From Cytophagales bacterium (GTDB lineage Bacteria; Bacteroidota; Bacteroidia; Cytophagales; Cyclobacteriaceae): a DNA stretch of 13,533 nucleotides. Below are positions 1 to 8,600 of the stretch, piece by piece (within the stretch, counting starts at the first letter, position 1; each line of letters begins with the position of its first letter). The stretch covers positions 1 through 13,533 of the forward strand of contig JAJCYL010000201.1 in assembly GCA_029262955.1 (NCBI GenBank). Reading direction: 5' to 3'. Made by a program: the position numbers and the translations under genes. The notes below the pieces were generated by a model that was given only the letters and a program-made list of their open reading frames with translations, was not told the DNA's origin and ran no database searches.

Positions 1-3000
1 GAAGGTTTTGAATACATCTCCTTTATTGGCCCCAATTACATGTGCAAAAAGATCATAGGTAGATACTTCTAATCTGATTTTTCTGAAAAACTCTTTCCAT
101 GGATCAGGAGTTCTGAAATTTGTCAGGTCCAGAAGTCCCTCGTCTACAACTGCAACAGTAAACTGAGTTTGCTTGCCATCAAGTGATCTAATATCAATAT
201 CAAATGATTGCTTAGGACTGAGCTCATCAGGCATGTCAATGGCAATATCCTGTTTTGTCCTTGGATCAATTACATTCAGGGGGAGTATACCAAACATCCT
301 GATTGGACGATCATTAATCGTCTGGGCGTGCTCCTGAAGAGCAGTAACTGTAATGTAGGCGTTGGGAACCATATCTTTTGTGATTGCCAGTTTCAGCTCC
401 ATGTCCTCTTGATCCTCAGGTTTGACCCATTTACTCACAATTATTTCATCTCCTTGCTCCACAGTGAGCAATATGTTGCCTTGCCGTGGTGAAGGAAATG
501 TAATTACAGCGTCCTCTCCCACCTCGTAGGTTTCTTTCTCAGCTCGAAGCGCTAACGTTCCGGAATTTTTGTCACTGGAAGGTATCCCACCGTAGGGGTA
601 GGCACTTAAGAAGATACTAGATGTATGTCCCAAGCCATTACCATCCTGAACTTCTATCAGGTATTGACCCCTTTGGGTGGGTTGGAATGCGATAGGGACC
701 GCCTGACTACCAGAAGTTAATCCGCCTTCTTCGATTAAGTAAGTATGGGTGTCTGTTTTAAACTTCAATCTAAAATCTCTATAATTATTGTATTGATACC
801 ACCAATATGAGTCGTTCCTATAAATGCGATAAGCCAACTCACGTCCAGCCACAGCCTCTCCCTCATGGTCCACCACTACCACGGGGATATCAGATTGAAC
901 ATTCAATTTGACATAGCTCCTTTCGGTACCTATGCCTACATAATGGGTAAAAGGATAAAGGTCTAGGTAAGCCCAGGCGTGATTGGGTCTACCTCCTTCT
1001 TCACTTACCGTAGCATTTAGTTTCACTTTAAGGGGTGACGGTGATTGAGAGAGATTTGGCACAATCCAATTAATTGAAGCTTTGCCCTCCTCATCCAGAA
1101 CACCTGACGCAATGTTGGTGTTGATGTCCTGAAATTCAACGAAATTATTGAAAAAGCTGAAACGACTATACTTTGGAAATGCTGTTCGTACATCAAAAAT
1201 TTCTACAGCGGCTTCATAGGGCAAATTCTTTGCATCTGCGCCAAAAAGGTATTTACCAATAATGTCTATATCCACCACTTTGTGTTCAGGCAGAATAGTC
1301 TTGAGTGATGATTCAACTTTCACTTTCAAACGGTTGGCTACCACCGTTTCAACCTTGACTGTATGATAAAAACGTTTGTTGCCTACTTCGATCCTTACAC
1401 GCCAATCACCAGTAGGGTCATTTTGTTCGGTTGTGAAATCAAAATTATAGAATCCATCTTTAGCTCCTCTAATTGTCCTTTCCTGCACAAGGGTCCCTTC
1501 TGGATTATATAACATATAATCAGCAGGAACGTTGTTTGGAGAACCCGATCGGTAACGTATAATTGTAGACAGATTAACTGAGTCCCCCGGACGATAAACA
1601 CCCCTTTCTGTGTAATTATAGGCCCTGGTTTGAAGGTCGTTTGTACTTAAGCCTCCTACATTGAATCCTGAGTTATTCCAACGCATCTCATCCAACTTCA
1701 AGATACTTACCTGCCCACCTTTCTCACCTTTGATATTATAGTAAGATCTGCCCCTAATTTCGGCCATTCCATCACTGTTTGTAACGGCAGTTTCGTTTTC
1801 ATCCCGACCAATAAAAGAAACCTTGACTCCGGGAAGAGGTTTACCTGTTTTTAGATCAGTAGCATAAATATTAAAACGTCTGTCAATATAGTGTTTGGCA
1901 ATCAGCCCAATATCGCTAATTGTCAAGGGCTTATAGATCTGTCCTTTCTTTTGGATATAAGATAATGTATTTGATCCTGCTGATACGAGGGCATCATGGG
2001 GATTGAAATTCACTCTTATTAAATAGTACCCGTTATGGTATTTATTAAAAACGTTCGTCAGATCAATTTCATGTAATAACCATTCGTTTTTGTCTTCTCC
2101 GATTTCAAGTGTTTGGTTGTAGACAATAGCACCAACACTAGTAACGTATGAGTCGTTAAATTCGGCATTACGGGTTTTCGAACTTTGAACAGTCTCATTT
2201 CGAAGAAATCGGTCCACATTTTCATCGAAGATCTTCTTCACTTCAACATGAACCCGTCTTACATTGGTCGAATAGAATTGTAGCCTGGCGTCATTAGTGG
2301 TGGGCATAATCATTCCATCACTGGCAAACTCAATTTGCGGGTCAATGTCAGAAAACTGAACTGAACTTTTAAGAACCTTATCAGTTTGAGTACCCCACCT
2401 ACTCTTTAAACCCTTTTCAACCTGAATATCGTAACTGGTACCGAATTTGAACTCACCATCAATGATTAGGAACTTCCCCAATTTTTGAAGCTTGAAATCA
2501 ACATCAGGGTTTATCGAAATAAAACCATTTACGTCCTGATCCGCATCCAAATCATCAGAAAATTTCAAAAGTACTTTCGGATACTTACCCTGCTCTTCTT
2601 TTTCAACAGCAATTACTTTAATTTGTGTTAGTGGTGTAACTACTACAGTTTTTTCGACTGATTCCGGTAAATCCAAGAGCTTTCTGTCAATACTAAAAAC
2701 GTAATTGTTGGAGTGATCACCTCTTTCAATGGTCTCACTGACAAAACTGAACGTTCGATCGTTTTCCTGATTCCAACTTAAGGTGTATGATGCAAATGAA
2801 CTGGCTTCCTTTACTTGCTGAATAAGAGTTGATTGCGAAAAAATTACCTTACCCCGGTATACTAATAATTTCGGATTAGTGGGACTTCTTAATTCTAAGT
2901 CTCCATTAAAAGAAACCAGATCCCGTCCTTCAACAAAGAACTTAAGATCCATTACAGGTATATTTTTAGCTTTCAAGTCATCAGATAAGGACTGTAAATT

Positions 3001-3339
3001 CAGCTTACCTGAATAATTAATCCGAGTTTTTAGTCGTTCAGTTGGTTTGAAAACTATCTTATCCACACTTTCCCATACCGCAATTCCTTCAATCGATGGA
3101 ACGAAATTGAAAGGGTTATCTATAGCTTGATCAATATTGTCAGCTTCTACAATTGGATCAATAAAAGTTACTTCGATTTTATCCCCACTAGAAATACTTC
3201 CCGAAGTAGCTCTACTTATTATTTGAGCGATCTCTTCCGGGTATTCAATTTCAACTAAATCCTTTGATTCTTGTTTCTTTTGAGAACATGAGAATAAAAT
3301 CACGATTAAAAGAGCTAAGTAATTCGTTTTATAAGTCAT
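1..3339 (-). CDS. Alpha-2-macroglobulin family lipoprotein (C-terminus off the window)
   Basis: This is the N-terminal 1113 residues of a large envelope protein; the frame is open from the ATG at 3339 to the window edge. The N-terminus has a short signal peptide ending in a lipobox (LFSC, Cys18), so it is probably lipid-anchored in the envelope. Recognisable blocks include a macroglobulin domain starting near residue 335, an ERGVYRPGDSVNL block near 576-590 typical of the A2M MG2 domain, a bait-region-like domain near 950-1020, and the A2M core motif VVDEGLLDLTNF near 1063. Family members trap proteases, often through a CxEQ thioester; that motif would lie beyond the left edge, so thioester status is unknown. 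Bacteroidota homologues usually run to roughly 1800 residues. In many bacteria the adjacent gene is penicillin-binding protein 1C, which here would also be off the left edge. The start is supported by the signal peptide and by the upstream stop six bases away. Confidence 0.93.
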   Translation of the reverse strand, partial: MTYKTNYLALLIVILFSCSQKKQESKDLVEIEYPEEIAQIISRATSGSISSGDKIEVTFIDPIVEADNIDQAIDNPFNFVPSIEGIAVWESVDKIVFKPTERLKTRINYSGKLNLQSLSDDLKAKNIPVMDLKFFVEGRDLVSFNGDLELRSPTNPKLLVYRGKVIFSQSTLIQQVKEASSFASYTLSWNQENDRTFSFVSETIERGDHSNNYVFSIDRKLLDLPESVEKTVVVTPLTQIKVIAVEKEEQGKYPKVLLKFSDDLDADQDVNGFISINPDVDFKLQKLGKFLIIDGEFKFGTSYDIQVEKGLKSRWGTQTDKVLKSSVQFSDIDPQIEFASDGMIMPTTNDARLQFYSTNVRRVHVEVKKIFDENVDRFLRNETVQSSKTRNAEFNDSYVTSVGAIVYNQTLEIGEDKNEWLLHEIDLTNVFNKYHNGYYLIRVNFNPHDALVSAGSNTLSYIQKKGQIYKPLTISDIGLIAKHYIDRRFNIYATDLKTGKPLPGVKVSFIGRDENETAVTNSDGMAEIRGRSYYNIKGEKGGQVSILKLDEMRWNNSGFNVGGLSTNDLQTRAYNYTERGVYRPGDSVNLSTIIRYRSGSPNNVPADYMLYNPEGTLVQERTIRGAKDGFYNFDFTTEQNDPTGDWRVRIEVGNKRFYHTVKVETVVANRLKVKVESSLKTILPEHKVVDIDIIGKYLFGADAKNLPYEAAVEIFDVRTAFPKYSRFSFFNNFVEFQDINTNIASGVLDEEGKASINWIVPNLSQSPSPLKVKLNATVSEEGGRPNHAWAYLDLYPFTHYVGIGTERSYVKLNVQSDIPVVVVDHEGEAVAGRELAYRIYRNDSYWWYQYNNYRDFRLKFKTDTHTYLIEEGGLTSGSQAVPIAFQPTQRGQYLIEVQDGNGLGHTSSIFLSAYPYGGIPSSDKNSGTLALRAEKETYEVGEDAVITFPSPRQGNILLTVEQGDEIIVSKWVKPEDQEDMELKLAITKDMVPNAYITVTALQEHAQTINDRPIRMFGILPLNVIDPRTKQDIAIDMPDELSPKQSFDIDIRSLDGKQTQFTVAVVDEGLLDLTNFRTPDPWKEFFRKIRLEVSTYDLFAHVIGANKGDVFKTF

Positions 3340-3342
3340 CTT

Positions 3343-3516
3343 TTAAATAAGGTTAGATAGATTTATCAATAACGGCACAAGGTAATAAAGCCCATCAATA
3401 AATAGCAATATGACAAAAATTGTTATCCATATATCGGTCCAAATAACAGACATCTGATGATTCTGCTCATATTCTACAAAAGCCATCTCCATATCTAATA
3501 AATTTACTTCTGACAT
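3343..3516 (-). CDS. Small single-span membrane protein, 57 residues, unknown function
   Basis: I do not recognise this gene. The ATG at 3516 opens a 57-codon frame ending in TAA at 3343-3345, six bases before the alpha-2-macroglobulin ATG, so the two are probably co-transcribed. The first 20 or so residues are polar and acidic (MSEVNLLDMEMAFVEYEQNH). They are followed by one long hydrophobic stretch at about residues 28-55, rich in Ile, Leu and Val, with no charged residue except two Asp. There is no lipobox or cleavage site, so it would stay as a membrane anchor. An in-frame stop at 3541-3543 excludes a longer form, and ATG3516 is the only ATG after it. Tight coupling to the macroglobulin gene is the main argument that it is real. 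It may help insert or anchor the neighbouring envelope protein, but that is a guess. Confidence 0.6.
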   Translation of the reverse strand: MSEVNLLDMEMAFVEYEQNHQMSVIWTDIWITIFVILLFIDGLYYLVPLLINLSNLI

Positions 3517-3553
3517 TAACCTACCCAGAGGCGATCTCTGTTAAATATTTGAA

Positions 3554-4519
3554 ATGGCAAAAGATAGAAGTGAAATTATTGAGAAACTAACAAAGAAGTA
3601 TGAAGCAATCGGTCAGGATGTAGATGTTCATTTACAGGGCCTTCTCCAGGCAAAGCCCCTGACGTATTGGGATTATATCCAAACAGATGCATTACTCAAT
3701 CTGCAAATTCAACGTACTGATCAACCGGACGAGATGGTCTTCATCATGTACCATCAGGTTAATGAGTTGCTTTTCAAGATGATCTTATGGGAGATTGATC
3801 AAATCTCTGAAAACAACACACCCACGGCGGAATTTTTTGCGTCAAGACTTATGAGGATAAGTCGGTATTTCGATATGCTAACCTCTTCATTTGAGATTAT
3901 GGGAGACGGAATGGAGGTCGGGCAATACATGAAATTCAGAAATACGCTAACGCCGGCCAGTGGTTTTCAAAGTGCTCAATATCGACTAATAGAATTCGCG
4001 TCAACAGAATTGATAAACCTAATTGACAATCGATTTAGAGCCACTATTGATCGCGATACTCCTTTCGAACATGCCTATGAACACTTGTATTGGCAGGCTG
4101 CCGGTAAAAATTATGATACCGGAGACAAAACAACTCTGCTTAGGTTATTTCAAGAACGTTACATGGAGGATTTTCTAGTGTTTATGAAAAAATACAATAC
4201 CTCCAACCTTAGTTCAATCTATAAATCATTACCACAGAAAGACAGGCTCAATCTGGATTTACAAAATTCATTGAGACATTACGACCATACAGTCAATGTT
4301 CAGTGGGTTATTGCACACCTCAATGCCGCAAAAAAGTACCTCGAAAGCGGTGAGGAAGTGGCCGAAGCCACTGGTGGCAGCGAATGGCAAAAGTATATGC
4401 ACCCCAAGTTCCAGAAGCGAATATTTTTCACATACTTGTGGACTGAGGAAGAACTCAATACCTGGGGAGTGGCTAACCTGGATGGTCACAATGTTCTGAA
4501 AGAACCGCTCAACGTTTAG
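3554..4519 (+). CDS. kynA: Tryptophan 2,3-dioxygenase, haem-dependent
   Basis: This enzyme opens the indole ring of L-tryptophan with O2 to give N-formylkynurenine, the first step of the kynurenine pathway; it is a cytosolic haem protein, typically a tetramer. At 321 residues it fits the family. Diagnostic parts are YWDYIQTDALLNLQ (38-51), DEMVFIMYHQVNELLFK (59-75) with His67 matching the distal active-site His, Tyr125 and Arg129 in the spacing of the substrate-binding pair, PASGFQSAQYR (134-144), and TGGS (273-276) in the substrate loop. The haem ligand is probably His245 in the YDHTVNVQ stretch, although His242 is close. The stretch between that His and TGGS is about 14 residues longer than I recall for the Xanthomonas and human enzymes. 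The start is firm: an in-frame TAA lies at 3542-3544 and no other ATG follows it. No other kynurenine-pathway genes are in the window. Confidence 0.96.
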   Translation: MAKDRSEIIEKLTKKYEAIGQDVDVHLQGLLQAKPLTYWDYIQTDALLNLQIQRTDQPDEMVFIMYHQVNELLFKMILWEIDQISENNTPTAEFFASRLMRISRYFDMLTSSFEIMGDGMEVGQYMKFRNTLTPASGFQSAQYRLIEFASTELINLIDNRFRATIDRDTPFEHAYEHLYWQAAGKNYDTGDKTTLLRLFQERYMEDFLVFMKKYNTSNLSSIYKSLPQKDRLNLDLQNSLRHYDHTVNVQWVIAHLNAAKKYLESGEEVAEATGGSEWQKYMHPKFQKRIFFTYLWTEEELNTWGVANLDGHNVLKEPLNV

Positions 4520-5661
4520 TTATTCTGGCCTGAAGACACATTATAGCTGGACAAATTGGATGCCCCTTCCACGACTATTTGAGCATTCATCAGATCGCCG
4601 GGGCCTAATATTTCAACATGCGCTTCATCCCTCGCTCCTATTTTTACACTGGTTTTTATAAAAGAGGACTCACTTCCGGTTTCTTTATCTTTCACAAAAA
4701 TAAAATTGTTTTCACCTTCCGTAATTACTGCCCCAATTGGCAATGAGAGTACTCTTACTGCATGAGTTGTGATGTGGGCTTCCAGGTACATCCCTGGTAA
4801 AACATCAATTGATTCGTCCTCAAAATGAGCATGTACCCGTACACTACGACTATCATCTTCAAGAGCCTGCCCAACCAGAAATACATGTCCTTCAATTGAT
4901 GTCATTCCGATGTTGGGTATATCCGCAATTATTCGCTGGCCAACCTTAACCTTCATCACATCTTGTTCATAGACACTCAACTCCATATGCAGATGATCAG
5001 GATCAACAATTTCAAACATTTCAGCAGAAGCGGGCATATACTTTCCAACTACACAATTCATTTGAGTAACCGAGCCTTCAATTGGAGAAGTAATTTCAAT
5101 TACGCGAGAAATAATGCCTTGTAAAATTTGCTCTGGCGATAATCCCAGCATTCTAAGCTCCTGTTCCAAACCTTTGAACTGGGCATCAGACGACTTAAAC
5201 TGAGCTTCTGCTTTTAGCAAATTTTTTTCGGCCGTAATCTTGTCTTCGAATAACGTTTTTTGCCGATCGTATTCTGCTTTCAAATAAGATAGTTGGCCAC
5301 TGAGGTCTAAGTAATCCTGTTGAATTTTGACATAATCCGGATGCTCCAATACGGCTAACTGCTGACCTTTTTTAACTTTATCACCAATTAATAGCGAAAC
5401 CTTTTTCACATAACCGGCCTTGAATGTTGTTACACTTGCCCTTCCCTGAGGAGGTACGTCTACGTATCCATTGACTTGAATTTTTTGAGTAATGGTGGTA
5501 GAATCTATTTTACCCAAATGAAGTCCAATTGTAGCTATTTGCTTTTCCGATAAAGTGATGTTACCAGTTTCCACATTGGATGACGCTTCTGTCATGTCAG
5601 CCTTTGGTGTACAAGACATACATGCTGCGATAATTGTTATGTATATGATTTTGTAATTCAT
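4516..5661 (-). CDS. RND efflux periplasmic adaptor (membrane fusion protein, lipoprotein), CzcB/CusB-like
   Basis: The adaptor bridges the inner-membrane RND pump and the outer-membrane channel. Residues 1-17 are a short signal peptide with two possible lipidation cysteines: IAAC (Cys14) fits the lipobox best and Cys17 is the alternative. The body follows the HlyD-like plan: split lipoyl half-motifs near 76-108 and 189-222, an alpha-helical hairpin with coiled-coil character near 111-172, a beta-barrel domain near 223-298, and a membrane-proximal domain near 300-368. At 381 residues it is a typical size. It has no His- or Met-rich N-terminal metal-binding extension of the kind seen in some CusB/CzcB proteins. 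Its ATG overlaps the stop codon of the pump gene by one base (TAATG), which implies translational coupling. Its TAA overlaps the dioxygenase stop on the other strand by four bases. The substrate class is inferred from the pump, not from this protein. Confidence 0.93.
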   Translation of the reverse strand: MNYKIIYITIIAACMSCTPKADMTEASSNVETGNITLSEKQIATIGLHLGKIDSTTITQKIQVNGYVDVPPQGRASVTTFKAGYVKKVSLLIGDKVKKGQQLAVLEHPDYVKIQQDYLDLSGQLSYLKAEYDRQKTLFEDKITAEKNLLKAEAQFKSSDAQFKGLEQELRMLGLSPEQILQGIISRVIEITSPIEGSVTQMNCVVGKYMPASAEMFEIVDPDHLHMELSVYEQDVMKVKVGQRIIADIPNIGMTSIEGHVFLVGQALEDDSRSVRVHAHFEDESIDVLPGMYLEAHITTHAVRVLSLPIGAVITEGENNFIFVKDKETGSESSFIKTSVKIGARDEAHVEILGPGDLMNAQIVVEGASNLSSYNVSSGQNN

Positions 5662-8600
5662 TATTTCTGAGATTGAGGGATTAAGTAATTAATGGCAAAA
5701 ACAACTTTATTGTATTGAAACAAGTTGTCGAGATAACCGATATTGATCTGTCGGGCATTGTCCAAACTTTGAACGTACTCGAGGTAACCAGACTCACCAC
5801 TGTAATAACTCTTTCGAGCTACATGCTGAAGCTCGTCCGCCATGCTGAGGCCTGTAGTTTCGTAATATAACAGTGATTCGTTGTATTTATCCAGTTCAGA
5901 TTTAAGTTGTAGAAATTGAGATTGGAGGTTTTTTTGGTACGCCTGAATTTCAGTGGCTGCCCTGTCAGATCTCACTCTTTGGGACTGGACATACCCACGT
6001 TGTGACTTAAAAAACAAAGGCACACTCAATCCAAATTGATACCCATTGAATTGCTGGGCATTCTCTCCCTTTCCATAACCCCTGAAGTACTCCAGATTGA
6101 TATCGGGCAAAAACTGATGCTTCGATAATTTGAGATTAGCAATGGATTTGTTTTCTATGATTTGAAGATAACTTAACCCTTCATGGTCAGTTGACAATTC
6201 AGTCCAATTGGAATAATTAACATCCTCCTTTTTCATTGCTATTCTATCCAAACTGATTTTGTGATCCACCTGAAGCAGTAGCCTTAGTCGTTCGGTACTC
6301 ATCTCAATGTCTTTCGTAACCTGGCCCTTTTTAGCAGTAATCTCTAAATACTTCGCTTCTGCAGTAAGTTTCTCCAGGTAGTTTGATTCCCCCAGTTCAA
6401 ATCGTCGTTGCGTGGCCCTGGCAAAGGTGCTGTACAGACTATCCAAAAACTCAAATTGCTCCAGTCTGCTTTGATGGTATAGCACTTCCTCAAAGGCCAA
6501 CGCTACCTGCTTACTGACCTGCCTTTCTTTTATTCTCAAGTTCATCTTTGCTAACTCTGTATCGTACCTGGCCACCTGACTACCCAGGCTGAGGGTACTT
6601 GGGAAAGGAATGGATTGCTGAATTCCAAAAACGTTTAATGGATTATCATTTTGAGCGAGATTATTCTCATCGTAACCATAATAAAAATTGGTTTTGCCAA
6701 TATCCCAGGCGGTATTTTCGAGATATCTTTGCTGCTCTACCTGTAATTCACCAACCTTTAGATTCAAATTATTAGCCATGGCTAACCCAATAGCTTGTTC
6801 GCGACTCAGTGAATTCACCTGACTAAAAGTAGGTTGGGTTATACCCGACATTAACAATACCAGTAGTAAGAGGGTGATCTTACCAACACCCTTACCCGTA
6901 TATTTTTCAAAATAGGTATAGATCACTGGCAAGACAATCAGTGTAAGCAGCGTCGCGGTGACCAACCCGCCAATCACTACAGTGGCCAATGGTCGCTGTA
7001 CCTCTGCGCCAGCAGAAGTAGAAAAGGCCATGGGGAAAAATCCAAGGGCCGCAGCTGAAGCTGTCAGCAACACTGGCCGCAAACGTTGAGAGGTACCCTT
7101 AATTACCCGCTCTTTGAGATCTTCGATGCCCTCGTCTCTAAGGTCATTGAAGTAATCAATCAAAACGATGCCATTAAGAACAGCCACGCCAAATAAGGCA
7201 ATGAAACCCACCCCGGCAGATATACTGAACGGCATCTCCCGAAACCACAATAAATAAATGCCTCCAATAGCAGAAAGTGGAATAGCAGTGAAGACCATCA
7301 ATGCTTGTCTAAAAGACTGAAAAGTAAAATAGAGCATAAGGAGGATTAAAAAGAGTGCAATTGGTACAGCAATTTGTAATCGACTTTTGGCTGCCTGAAG
7401 ATTTTCAAATTGACCGCCATAGCTGATTGAATAACCAAATGGTAAGGACAACTGATCTCCTATTATACCTCTTATCTCGTTTACCAAGGACTCCATGTCA
7501 CGATTTCTAACATTGATCCCCACGACAATTCGGCGTTGAGTATTGTCTCTTGCGATCATGGCGGGACCTTTTCTTTCCTGAATGTTTGCCACCTCTCTCA
7601 GTGGCACCTGGCCTCCATTTGGAAGGTCGATATATAAGTTTCTTACATCTCCGATATCTGTCCGATGTGTCGCTGCCAACCTCACCACGAGATCAAAACG
7701 TTTTTCCCCCTCAAATACTACTCCGCTAGTTGATCCGCCGAATGCCATCTGAAGCATATTGTTCAAATCAGCAATGTTGAGTCCATATTGAGCAATTTTA
7801 GGCCTATTGTAGGTAACCGCTATTTGAGGAAGCCCGTCTACTTTCTCAATGCTAATATCGGCCGCCCCTTCCACATCAATGATTAAGCTCTTCACCCGAT
7901 TGGCCAATTGATCAAGTATTTCCAGGTCCTCCCCATATATCTTGACAGCGACATCAGCCCTGACACCGGTGATGAGCTCATTAAATCGCATCTCAATCGG
8001 CTGGGTAAACTCATAACTAACTCCCGGAATGATTGACATCGCCTCTTTCATCTTATCAGCTAGTTCATCCTTCGTTTTAGCATTTACCCACTCCTCTTTG
8101 GGCCTCAATTTGATGATGACATCGGTCTCTTCCATTGACATCGGGTCTGTTGGTACTTCAGCTGCTCCTACTCTGGTAACTACCTGGTCCACCTCTTCAA
8201 ATTCGGACAACAATATCTCTTCTATTTGGGTCACAATATCTACGGTTTTAGTCAAAGAAGTACCTGTCTTTAAAATTGGTTGCACTACAAAGTCACCTTC
8301 ATCCAGTGTAGGAATAAACTCTCCTCCCATCCTGCTAAATAAAAAGATAGCAGAAATAAGCAGGCTAAAGGCCAGGGTCAAGACGATCCGTCTATAGTTT
8401 AGGCCCCAATGTATCACCGGGTAATAGAAACTTTGAATTTTGGCCATTATCCTATCAGACAGATCTTTTCTTTCACCACGGGGTTTGCAAACCAATGCGG
8501 CCAGCGCTGGAATAAATGTAAGACTCAGGATCATTGCTCCTAACAGAGCAAAACTGAAGGACATCGCCATGGGTCTGAACATCTTACCTTCAACTCCAGA

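Noticed and set aside
208..492. 94-codon plus-strand reading frame
   Set aside because: It is antisense to the macroglobulin frame, which is open throughout and carries family motifs; the antisense peptide has no plausible features.
1395..1601. 68-codon minus-strand reading frame
   Set aside because: It is an out-of-frame shadow inside the macroglobulin gene. Both ends of that gene are in the same frame, so there is no evidence for a frameshift that would make this ORF meaningful.
3499..3551. TAAATTTA and TATTTG as promoter elements for the dioxygenase
   Set aside because: Neither matches TAnnTTTG exactly and no paired -33 element is visible, so no promoter is called.
4268..4499. Overlapping 73- and 67-codon frames on both strands
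   Set aside because: Both lie within the well-supported dioxygenase coding region in other frames.
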